Shown in pieces: positions 1-10,333 of a stretch of 43,082 bases of DNA. The notes beneath the pieces were generated by a model. It was not told the DNA's origin. It was given only the letters and a program-made list of their open reading frames with translations, and ran no database searches. How positions within the stretch are numbered: the stretch's first letter is position 1; each line of letters starts with the position of its first letter. A program made the translations under genes and the position numbers. The stretch is from Chromera velia (Eukaryota > Sar > Chromeraceae): the NCBI GenBank assembly GCA_018398765.1, contig JAHBMJ010000695.1:1-43082 (forward strand). Reading direction: 5' to 3'.

Positions 1-203
1 GCGTGATTGGGGGGGGCTGTGTTGGAGGTGGGGGGGCAGCGAGGAGGGATTGGGGGGGCTGTGGGGGAGGGCCTGAGGGGTTGGGCGGCAGTTGAGGAGA
101 TGCGTTTGGCTGGGGTTGAGGGGGAAGTGGAGGGGGCCGGGGTCTTGGCTGAGGAGGGGGGGGCAGGGTGAGGGCGTTCTTGATCAGGTCAGCATCCAGT
201 TTC
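1..203 (-). CDS. possible proline-rich 3' exon of the bromodomain gene (partial)
   Basis: Reading the minus strand from a CCTGCAG acceptor at 204-210, the frame begins KLDADLIKNALTLPPPPQPR and stays open to the window edge as a Pro/Gln-rich stretch. It has no stop over about 67 codons and needs an incoming phase of 2. It lies downstream of the bromodomain gene on the same strand and could be its C-terminal low-complexity region or a following gene. The exons that would link it between 203 and about 1450 were not identified. Confidence 0.4.
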
Positions 204-2768
204 CTGCAGGAGGGAGGGAGGGAGGGAGGGAGGGCAGGCAGGAGGGAGGGAGGGAGGGAGGAATGGAGGGCGGGAGAATTCAAACAAGGGAACCTAGAAG
301 GCAGTTGAACGGCCGTATCCCAAGAGAGGAAAAGAGCAGAAAAGCAGGAAGATTCGGGAATCACAAGGCCACCACAAGGTGACGCACGAACACAGAATGG
401 AGACCTTAAGTGGACATGCAGAAAGAACGCATACCGAGAGGAAGGAAAGACAACTCCGGAGTGCAGACGGCAACTGGAAGCTGGCAAAAGGACAAGGGGC
501 AGAAAGAGAGGGAGGGAGGGTTTGCGCTTTGCTTCTTTCCAGATCACTGCTGCTACTGACTTGAAGTTCTCGGTGACGTCCCGAGTCAGAAATCCGGTCG
601 TCTGCAAACATCAGACACAAGACGGAAAGGAAAGAGGGGGAGGGAGACAGAAAGTCATTTTATGTACATGTATCCACTTTCCGCTGCTTTCGTCTCGTCT
701 CACTTGCAACCGCACACACCCTCCTGGCCAACCACGCACACGAGAGGAGGGCAAGGAGAGAGAGGGAAAGAAAGAGATTTCCGGTGCTGTCAGAGAAAAT
801 CCCCTTCTTTCGTCTTCTTCCCAAGGCCGGAAGACTCAAAAGCCAACAGACAGACAAGCCAACTAATTGACGGAGGGGTTGGAGCACAAGACATGGAAGA
901 GAATGCGGCCAAAAAGAGAGGCAAAAGTTCACCACCAATTTCCGTTTCAACAAAAACAGAAGCATCCATCAGCAGACTGACTGGAGGAGGCTTTGCCTTG
1001 AGAGAGCGGAAAAGGCCCGTGCTGACGTCGTCACTCTTTGCGGCGTCTCCTGCCCGGGGGCTCATGGTTGGAGGGGGAAGAAGGGAGCCAAACGGCTGGA
1101 TGTCTGCACGTTCATGGATGGACAGATAGGCAGGCAGACAGACAGACGGAAACGGGGCACTCCAATACTAAGAATTCAGAGAGGCAGTCAGGCAGGACAA
1201 AACGCGTACATTCTCTTGTTTCTTTTGTTTTTCGTGCTTTGAAAACACAAAAGAGACCGACGGACAGATCGACAGAAGGACAGTCAGGCAGGCAGCCAGA
1301 GGGGCAGGTAGAAAGGGGCAATAATGAAAACTGCAGTGCCCCCCGGGGCTGCCAAATTTCGGAAAGAAAAGGAAATCCGCAAAGTACGTGGATGCAAACA
1401 AAGCCTGACCGATTCCGTACATTCGCGTGTCTGTTGTCATGACGGGAGGGAACGAAAATGTCTCTGTACAAGTTTCTTCTTCCCCCGTTTTTTCAATTTT
1501 CACCTCCCCCTCTCGAGCCCTCATTCTCTGCCGCACGAACATCGACACGAGATCCATTTCCTCCTCCTTCTCACTGTCCTGCAAAAGTTTTCCTTCCACT
1601 TCTGTGAGAGCACTTGAAGGCTCTTCTTCTTCTACTTTCACTCTCTTGTCTTCTCCTCTCTGAGAGTCTCCATTGACCAAGACTTCCTTCTCTCCCTTCC
1701 CCCGAGTGGAAACGTCCACACACTCCATCTGTACATCTCCGTTGCGATCTGGTGGCTCTTCACCGTCCTTCTCCTCTTCACGTTCTTTTTTCGCGTCATC
1801 TGCTGCAGTCACCCCCATGCTTTCGTCCTCTTTGCTTCCACCAGAACCCCCCTCACCCCCCTCCTTCGTTTTCTCTCCCTTCCCTTCTTGCCCTTTCTCT
1901 TCCTCCTCCTCCCCCTCCTCTTTTTTCGTTCTCTTGTCTGGGGACTTCACTTGATGGCTTTCTCTCTCACAGGACGCCTGAGGAGGTCCACGCTTTCTCC
2001 CTCGGGGGGGCGGAGGACCCTCCAGACCCACAAAGCTCTGCACATGCATGCATTTATTCATTCAGAGAAGAGACGCCTCCTGACAGCAGAAAGTCGAACC
2101 CTGAAAGATGATACGACACAGACATCCAGAGAAACGTAACCGTTCTGATACGTACACACATGCACACAGACGGGGGCTGGTGAGAGGAGACAAAGAGTAA
2201 GCAAAACAAAGTACACAGGCAAAGTTTCTTGGGGACTACAGCACGACGAAGCCGTTCCAAACCCAAGAAAACAACACGATAGCAAATCAGCCAGACCAAA
2301 TCAATGATAGAAAAACACAGGCAGCTTCGGGACTGTGCACTGAGGGAGGGACTGACGGACACAGCAAACACTGCAGTGAGGGAGTGAGTGAGTGGCAAAC
2401 AGAAACAGACCTCGAGGGAGTCCCTCAGTCTGCAAGGTTGCAGTGCGACCACAGCCTCGTTCCACAGGTGGGGGTAGTCCTGGCTGACGCACGGCGTGGT
2501 AGTCCTGGTTTGCGTCTGCTTCCAAGCACAAGGGAGAAAGAGAGAGAGGATGCACGGACAGAAGAAAGAACCAGGGACCAAAACAGATCATACATACAGT
2601 GTAGATTCGCGAGTCGGCAGAGTGGCATAAGGACAGGGAGGAAACGTTTCCGACACAGAGGCAGCACAAGCACGGAAAGTAGACAAGTGCAAGGACCCGT
2701 CCACTTTTCAGGCAGACAGACTATACGTTTCTTCTTCTCCCTTCTTTTCTTCATGAACACAATAGACA

Positions 2769-2799
<31 letters not shown>

Positions 2800-4993
2800 C
2801 ACACACACACACACAGAGAGAGGCGGAAAAGCCGAAGCGGGGCAGACAGGAAGGAGACACCCGCGAAAGTCCAGATGCAGCTGACTGAAAAGCAACCAGG
2901 AAGTGAGCAAATAAGAGAGAGACGAAGCACACCAAGTGGCCTGCCGACCTACTGACCATAAAGTTGCTCACTATCGGCTGGCTGAACACCGCCTGAAACC
3001 TTAAATTCTGGAGGTCTAGAAGCTTCTGCCCGTGCAGCCCCGAACCCCCCGAGCTCCTCCCACGTCCCCTCTTGCCTGAATGCTTCTGCTGCTTGGCAGA
3101 CGGGACAGCACTAGACCCACCAACGACCACCTGCAGAGAAAGGACAGAACATATGGGGCTTGGCAACTTCAGCCTGAAGAAAAGCGAACCGAGAAGAGAG
3201 GGCACTTAGAGAGTCCTGCGAGACTGCGCATCGTCGGTCACTATTTGTCCCCACTGCACAACAGAGAGCTCGTGGGAAATCCATCCTTCCGAATGAATGA
3301 GTCGTCTTGCCGACACAAGGAAGGAGACACGCCCCAGCGGCATGCCAAAAAAAGCCTCTCCGGAGAGCGGGAGACAAAAGATGGGTTCGAATTCATGAGT
3401 AGGAAGCTTCACTCACAGGCACCTGAAAAAGAGAGGCACCACTGTACTCACCACAGCATTCGCATTCGCGCCGTCCCTCGTCCTTTTTGCTGCCCCCCCC
3501 TCCCCCTCATCTCCTTTTACGTCTCCCTTCTCCCCCTGCTCCCCTCCCTTTTTCTGGTCTGCCTCGATAAACGCAATTTCCTCAGGACGCAGGTCGAGAG
3601 CCTTAGCCGTTTCTGCCTTCGCCGCTTTCTCCTCCAAAAGACGCATCTGCACGCAAGCAAGAACACAGGCAGGCAGGCTAGATTTGTCTGTCCAGTTGTT
3701 CGCCCATCTGGAGATCTACCCTGCTCTGTATCCATCCATCCACTCATCCGCCATCCACGTGCTCTCGGAACGGCCGAAGGAGAAGGAAGGCAGTGTTCAT
3801 GAGCAAATCAGAATGATAACACAGGAAGACGAGGGAGTAGAGAGCCCCTTCTGGACACAGATCGAGCAGTGGAAGAGGAGCCGTTTCGGCCAAGATTTGC
3901 AGAGACTTCCGGCTGTGTCAGACAGACCAGGTGAACACACAGATAGATAATGCATGCGAAATAGTGTGGGGTATGAACACAAGCAAACACACTCGCACAC
4001 ACAGAAGAAGGAGAGGGAGAAGAAAGAGGAGGGAGGATAAGGAAAGCGAAAGATTGCAGCAAAAAAGAAGAAGGGGATGCACGATGACGCCCTCAGACAC
4101 CCACTCGCACTGCAGATAGATCTAGATGGCTGGAGGAAGAACCTAATCAGCTAGACCTACATAGTCCAGAATTTCGTCTTTGACTGTCACTTTCCGTTCC
4201 TCGCAGTCCTCAACCATCGCTTGCCATTTCATTCTGCAGAGGGAGAGAGAGAAAGAGGTGAGGACCAACAGACGCACACACACAGAAAGAAAGGCAAGGC
4301 CCGATAACATCGATCCATGTGATACTGTAAGGGGAGGACCCACTCAAACAGGACGATCTCGTGGGGCACGTACAAACCATGCGTTTATTCTTTTCGATCA
4401 GGAGACACCAAGCAAGAAGAGTGATCTATATCAGTCTGATGGAGAGAAAGAAGGCGGCCAGAGAATTTTTTTTCTCACTGAAAGTGCTACTCGACCATTC
4501 TCTCTCGAATCTGTCTCCCTCTCTTCCTTCCAATTCTTCGAACGCTGACTGAAGGGAATGAGAGCCCATTCTTTTTCTTCTTCAGCGAGGCAAAGAGAGA
4601 AAAGAAAAGAAAAGAAGCAGACAGCCTCCCAATTCACATGATGAAACACTGCATGCAGTCTTTGCACGCTCAGATCCGCTCTTTGACGTTCTTCCTTCCC
4701 TTCCCTGCTGTCAAGTTCCTTTCAGAGTTTTCTTCATTCCTCTGATGCAGATTCGTACGCCCGCATGCGCATGTATGTGTGTGTGTGTGTGTGTGTGTGT
4801 ATCCCCTATCCCATCACACACTGACCGTGCAGTCCCGATGATGCGCTTCAGATGTGAGTCTACTTGTTTTGCGACCTGCACAAATCAAATCCTCCATTTA
4901 TTTCTGAGAGGTCGACATCGTCTGTCATTCTCACGGTCATCAGAAGGAAGCACAGAGCACAGTTCTCTCTCTCTCTCTCTCTCTCTCCCTCTC

Positions 4994-5090
<97 letters not shown>

Positions 5091-7544
5091 ATGTGGGGGG
5101 GGGGCCTTGAAGATTCAGGCATTCTATGGAGACAGACACGAGCTCCACGTTGCACAAAGAGGAAGGAGAACGGCACCCACACAAACCGACCAGACAGTCT
5201 CGCTTGCTTGCGTGCGCACAGGAAGGTTGATGCGCCTCTCTCTCTCTCTGTCTCTCCCTCTCCCTCTCTGACTGACCTTGCCAACCGGAGAGTCCTTCCC
5301 GTTGTACTTCCACGCGTTGTTCAACATCAGTTCGATGTCGTCCTTCAATTCCTCCACAGCTGCTCCCTCCCACCGACATGATCGACAACGCAGAGGGAAA
5401 GGAAAAAAATAAATGAAAGAGAGAGGAAAACAAACGGATGCCTGCTGCTACATGAGAGAAGAGAAGAGAAGAGAAGAGAAGAGAAGAAAAGTCAAGAGAC
5501 ACGCTAAGGACAGGACAGGAGTGGAGAACAATCAGGAAGGCCCGACTAAGCCAGAGAGAGAAACACCAATAACAGGTCGCCAGAGAAAGAGACACCTCGA
5601 TAGATTCATCGGAGGTCCCCTCACGAGTGAAGGAAGAAAACAAACCCAAGCACAGGAGAAGAGAAGGACAACCGGGGTTCCGTTCCAGGTCTCAGAAGAC
5701 GTCTTTCTCTTCTCACCGTCAAGTATCCATCTGATCTGACTGATACTCATTGATATGATGTCATGTGATGTCATCAATCAATCTTCGATGGATGCAGACT
5801 CACTCACTGACTGACAGCTGTATTCTGCCTTCTCAATTTTCGTTTCCATTGTCGAGAAGTCCATGGGCTTTTCCACAATATCTGTGTAATCTTTGTAGAG
5901 CTCTAAGTCCACAGGGGTGTTGAAGTAGCCATTCACCTGCATGGAGAGACAAGACGGGAAGAGGGGGGGGGAAGGAATCGTGAAGAAGTAGAGAAGGGTC
6001 AAAGGGCCAACTGAGCTATGAAGAATGGGGAAAGAAAAAGCGACAAAGAAGAAAGACCAGTTGGGGGTGTCGGGGGACCCCTCTCTTTCCCTCTTTTCCT
6101 CTCTTCCTCACTTCCTTCTTTCCAGTCTACTGCGTCCATCCAGTGCGAGAGGCAATGAGTGCGAACCCATACTTCCACATCACAGAGAGCACTTTTGTAC
6201 ACGACCGATGTATGTGAGTGGCAATTCCCTAGCACACAATTGGACGGACAACCTTCAGTCAACCACCTCAACGCCCTGTTGACAGATTCACGCTTCAAAC
6301 CAGCCTCTCGGGCCTCCGACCGAATAGTGTCGACTCATTTTGATCCACGGCCGAGGAAGAAACGCTCACGAAAGAGAAGACGATACGAGCTAGGCTGCTG
6401 CCTGACTGACTACCTGACTGACTGACTTTGTCTCTCTTTTTGCACATGTCAATGAGATTGTAAAGAATTTCTGCAGGGTTCAGTCTGAGTGTGCAGAGAC
6501 AACGGAAGGGTGTTCAAGGCAGGAGATCAACAGAAAAAGAAAAACACAAAACACGCACAAAACGCAACAGCTCTGACATGAATTAAGGAAGGAGCACACA
6601 AAGAAAAAAAACTGTCTCGACCAAACGCCCAACGCGTAAAAAAAGATCTTTGATATCATGGGCAGAACTTTGAAAAGAGCGGAGAGGCCAGAGGAAGGGT
6701 ACTTTGAAAAACAAGAGAATCCGAAACGGAACATAACCCCCTCACGCCATGACTGACACCTTTGGTTTGATAACTGCCTTCTGACTCCCTTCTCCTCCTT
6801 CCCCTCCATCGGACCCGTGCAGCCCTCCACCCCTTCCCCGCCCTCTACCCCCTCTCCCCCTCCCTCTGCCGCGCCCCCCCCGCCCTCGTCCACGGCCACG
6901 CCCCCTTCCTCCTCGACCGCTCTGCAGTGAAGGACCAGAAAAGACATCAGCTATTCCTTCTATCCACAGGCACGTGTACGAACACAGGTCAGCTGAGCTG
7001 CTGAAAAAAGGAGACGGAGACGCCCTGACTGACGGTCATGCAAGAAGATTCCTTCCACTGACCCCATCGTCATTCGCGTCTGGAGACTTCAGAGGAGGCG
7101 GTTTGCGTTCACGTCCTGCTCGAGAAGCTTCCGAGGAAGAGGGGACAGTGGCCTCGGCCCCTGCAGTCGCACTTCCCCTTCCTCTCCCTCTCCCTCTCCC
7201 TCTGCCCCGTCCACCTCGACCTGTCGGCACCTGCAGACAAGACAGGAGAGAGCAGGAAGGTTTTAGTTCCCTCAGAAAACGACCCATGCAAGGCTCCTTC
7301 AACACTGCAGTGACCAAATGACGGCATCCAGACTCACCGCGGGAGGTTGGACAGGAACGTGAACAGGAACATGGATGGGACCGGCAGCAACTGGCACGAG
7401 GGTGGGACCATGTGTTCCATCTATTTGGTCATCCTCTTCCTCCAATACCCCCGGGTCAACCTCGACTTCCACTTCCATCTCCACCTCTTCCTCTTGATCA
7501 ACGTCCTGGTGGTAGTCCAGAGACATCCGTGATGAATTCATCAT
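1..7544 (-). CDS. RGG-box bromodomain protein (multi-exon, runs off left edge)
   Basis: Probable nuclear chromatin reader binding acetyl-lysine. Exons I can join in phase, 5' to 3': 7544-7338, 7230-7063, 6921-6746, 6484-6427, 5936-5816, 5359-5277, 4875-4826, 4233-4161, 3646-3452, 3130-2957, 2515-2411, then an exon from 2037 whose end is unclear. The start is the ATG at 7544 (MMNSSRMSLDYHQ). The N-terminus is acidic with an (EV)n run, followed by two exons of RGG/RG repeats. The bromodomain spans four introns: LNPAEILYNLIDMCKKRDK (helix Z), NTPVDLELYKDYTDIVEKP and PMDFSTMETKI (ZA loop), VEELKDDIELMLNNAWKYN (carrying the acetyl-lysine-binding Asn of the NAxxYN motif), then VAKQVDSHLKRIIGTA (helix C). 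Behind it come a basic/RG linker (KRGRGRSSGG) and a long Lys/Glu-rich tail. The bromodomain call is firm; the tail structure is not. I recognise no second catalytic domain, so it is not a GCN5- or BRPF-type enzyme on what is visible. Confidence 0.8.
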
Positions 7545-8317
7545 TTCTACAGAACGGGTGCAGACTGGTCGACTCCCAATAAAAAAAAAACTATATGCGA
7601 CCCAGCCTGAAGCTAGACGCACCCCTTTCCTTCCCAAAGAATTGTATCCATGAACGAACTGAATTCAAGGTATTAATAGCGTCTAATGGTCACGAAGTTC
7701 GCGACAACATGGACACTTCCCATCAGCACCTTCATCTATAAGGTGTCCTCTCTTGGCTGTCAGTGGCTGCATGGTGATTTTTGTTGTGCATGAGCAAGCA
7801 ATTATAAACGTATCGGTAGGCTGAGTTTTGGCAGTGTCACCCCCGGCGGGCTCCCTCGATCCAAATGAACTATATCCGATGCCCATGCAGCCCGGCTGCG
7901 ATCCAATTATTAATTAATATTAATAACACGGCCATGCAGGCCACGGCCCACGGAATGCGTTGCATGTTTTTTTTCTCGCGATGATTTGACTGCCATGCAG
8001 GGGTGAACAATGATCCGAACTGATCCGAATTTGTGAATTCGAGGTTCTGACCTTTCTTCCCCGCCTTTCCTTTCTTAATTCCTTCAAAAGTCTTAATTAC
8101 TTTGCAGTTCAGCTGGTTAGCCGCCTCCTTTCAGACTTCTCAAGATCAAATTCGATCACGCATCGTGAGAGAGAGCGCTTCATCGTATTTCCTTTTCCTG
8201 GCGAGTCCTTTTCTTTGATAGTTGGAGAGGCAGTGAAGCCCTACCCGACCCAAAAGAAATTCCTGTTCCTTCTCAGTGAACAGGCCAGGTGCCGTAGCTC
8301 AACTGAGAAAAAACACC
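7545..8317. promoter_or_regulatory. divergent spacer between bromodomain and CRAL-TRIO genes
   Basis: This stretch of about 770 bases separates two ATG starts that point away from each other, so both promoters and 5' UTRs should lie here. It holds an AT-rich core near 7905-7930 (ATTAATTAATATTAATAA) and several GCATG-containing words. A short minus-strand ORF at 7683-7886 with a CPCC motif is not supported by anything else. No TATA-box assignment is justified. Confidence 0.45.
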
Positions 8318-10333
8318 ATGCTGAGGCAGTTTTCTGCACTTGACAGTCAGTACACGCGGTCTGACAGCTTCATCCGCTCTCTGGTGGAAGAGCTGGACGC
8401 TGAAATTTTCCAGTCAGTGGCGAAGGATGTTCAGTGTGACAACTCCCCAGCTGCAGAGAGCGGGCCCCACCCCACAGTCCCCACAGACAGACCTGCCAGC
8501 TCATACAAATCAAACGAGGCAGGAGAAGCTGACGGAAGTGCCTCCCCATCTGCGAGAGATGCCTCTCCTTCTGGAGCATCACGAACGAGTTCAGCCCCTG
8601 CCTTCAGCTGTCCGATCGCACGAGACCCAAGCGACCTGGCAGTAGTTCACGAGAAGGCAGCCTTCTTCGCAGCCGAAGCGAAGACCAAAGCAATGCAGTG
8701 GCCTGCATGTGTAGAAAAGATGAAAGCCAAGTTTCCAGATCAACCCGATGATACGATCTACAGATTTTCCTCAGCAAGAAAAGGAAACTTCCAAAAGGCA
8801 TCGCACATGTTGGAGCAGAACCTTTTGTGGCGACAGAATCACCTCTCCAAGGTCACCGCACAGTCCACAATGGATGCCATGAAGACTGGCTTCCTCTTCC
8901 TCCACAAGCACGACAAGGACAACGTACCCATTCTCTTCCTCAGAGGCTCATGGGTTGACCCCAAACTCCCAAAGGTCCGTTGAAGAATTTACTTTCATAC
9001 AGAATTCTTTTTTATTTTTTCATTCTTTGTATTCTTTTAATTCTGTATGAGAGTAAATGCAATCAGAGGCTCATGGGTTGACCCCAAACTCCCAAAGGTC
9101 CGTTGAAGAAAGACAAGACCGCAAAAGACGCACATGCAAGGTTGTGCCATCTGCCTCTTACTACGCACCCTTCCAGTTTATACCTAAGCATGAGTACCTT
9201 AAATTGGACTCATAATATGGCACCCGACAGTCCGAACCAGTGGCACGCATTAGAGACGAGAAGTGAGCAGGTCGCACAAACAGACTGTGACTCTCATTCT
9301 GTCCTCTTTTCAACCCTGCCACTCTCATGCTTCCCCCCTTTTCCCCCTTTGCCCTGCACATATGTGGTCGTCTGTTTCTTCCAAACACTGGAGATCTCTT
9401 GCGTGCATGTTACCAAAAAGAATGTACACTTTGCGTAAGGCTGTCCATACAAATGTTTTACTTGTTTTCAATGGTACGGTGCAGGAGGCTTATCTTGACT
9501 GCGTTGTGTTTTTGATGGAGCGCGTCATCAACGTGTATGGTGCCCAGAAGGTGACAGTGGCAGTGGAGGTCCGGTCGTTCAAAGGAGCGATCAACGCGCC
9601 TGCAGACACGGGGTTCATTAAAGGATGCGCCTCACTGTTGTCGAACAACTACCCTGAGAGACTGCACCAACTTGTCTGCTTCCCCTTCCCCTATTTTGCA
9701 AAACTCATCTGGGCAGCTGTGAAGGTCAGGGGTAGGGGCGGAGCACACTGATCGAAAAGTAGGGGGGTTCTCTGTTTAGGACTGAATTGAGAGCGGGTGT
9801 GGGCAGGGTAATTGAGAGCGGGTGTGGGCAGGGCAAGACAGGAAGAAGGGGGATATGAGTGAGACAGACGCAGAAAGGAAAGCGGCCAGTTAGAGACTTG
9901 TGGGCAGGGAGATGTTTTGAGAGCTGTGCAAGCGTCCTAAAGACAAGAGGGGGGTGAGAGGGACAAAGAAAACTTTGGACTTGTGCCATCATTGCATTCC
10001 GTGCCTTGGGTGGATGTACCTGTGTGAGTATAAACGGATGTGTTATTAATAATATGAAAGCGTTTTTGAATTTCGCTGTCTTTTGCTGACTCCTTGCTTG
10101 CTTGCGTTTTGCAGCTTGTTCTTGACAAGAGCACGGCAGAGAAGGTGAAGCTGATAGCAGGAAAGAACCAGGAAGGCGCCCCACTGCCGAAGGACGTTTT
10201 TGAGTTCATTGAAGAAAGGAACTTCCCGGCATTGCACGGAGGGGGAGACGAGGATTTGGCAGATTTTCCGGGGGCAGAGACGGCCTTTGGTGGAGGGGGG
10301 CCCTCAACGCGCAACCTGGCCATGGGAGGATGA
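8318..10333 (+). CDS. CRAL-TRIO (Sec14-like) lipid-binding protein
   Basis: Three phase-0 exons, 8318-8974, 9485-9724 and 10115-10333, give 371 residues ending at TGA 10331-10333. The start is the first ATG (8318, context ACACCATG). Residues 1 to about 120 are Ser/Ala-rich and probably disordered. A Sec14 N-terminal helical segment follows, with DDTIYRFSSARKGNFQKA and ASHMLEQNLLWRQNH (the usual FLRARKFDVEKA..ML...WR pattern). The CRAL-TRIO core has DKDNVPILFLRGSW, then VVFLMERVI, VTVAVEVRSFKGA, LLSNNYPERLHQLVCFPFPY (matching the family's YPERL..... N.P..F), FAKLIWAAVK and LVLDKSTAEKVKLI. Family members bind and exchange phosphoinositides, phosphatidylcholine or other hydrophobic ligands at cytosolic membrane faces. 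The canonical DxxG segment is weak (VEVRSFKG), so the ligand cannot be inferred. Intron 1 contains a duplicated donor site, described separately. Confidence 0.85.
8940..9110. repeat. 48-bp direct duplication flanking a 75-bp foldback insert at an exon/intron border
   Basis: Positions 8940-8987 and 9063-9110 are identical over 48 bases. The copies include the last codons of exon 1, the donor AAG|GTCCGT and the following TGAAGAA. Between them lie 75 bases (8988-9062) whose ends form an inverted repeat, TTTACTTTCATACAGAATT (8988-9006) against 9039-9057, with one mismatch in 19, and a T-rich loop. The second donor (9098) cannot be used without including the in-frame TGA at 8981. Confidence 0.9.
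9785..9833 (+). repeat. two-copy 24-bp tandem repeat (period 25) in intron 2 of the CRAL-TRIO gene
   Basis: A 24-base word beginning AATTGAGAGCGGGTGTGGGC occurs at 9785-9808 and again at 9810-9833 without mismatch, separated by one T. It lies well inside the intron, away from both splice sites. Confidence 0.9.

Noticed and set aside
4885-5649. A 254-codon minus-strand open frame
   Set aside because: Its C-terminal half is Arg/Glu and Thr/His repeat from a (CT)n-(GT)n microsatellite, and it overlaps the bromodomain exon 5359-5277 in another frame.
6480-6947. Glu/Gly-rich reading (AVEEEGGVAVDEGGGG) of the exon at 6921
   Set aside because: The upstream exon ends in phase 0 (GAT GGG|GTCAGT), which selects the RGG frame. 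With donor GC|GTGAGG that frame also meets the bromodomain exon in the right phase.
7683-7886. Short minus-strand ORF with a CPCC motif
   Set aside because: 67 codons, no family match that I know, and it lies in the divergent spacer. A zinc-binding reading would rest on one motif.
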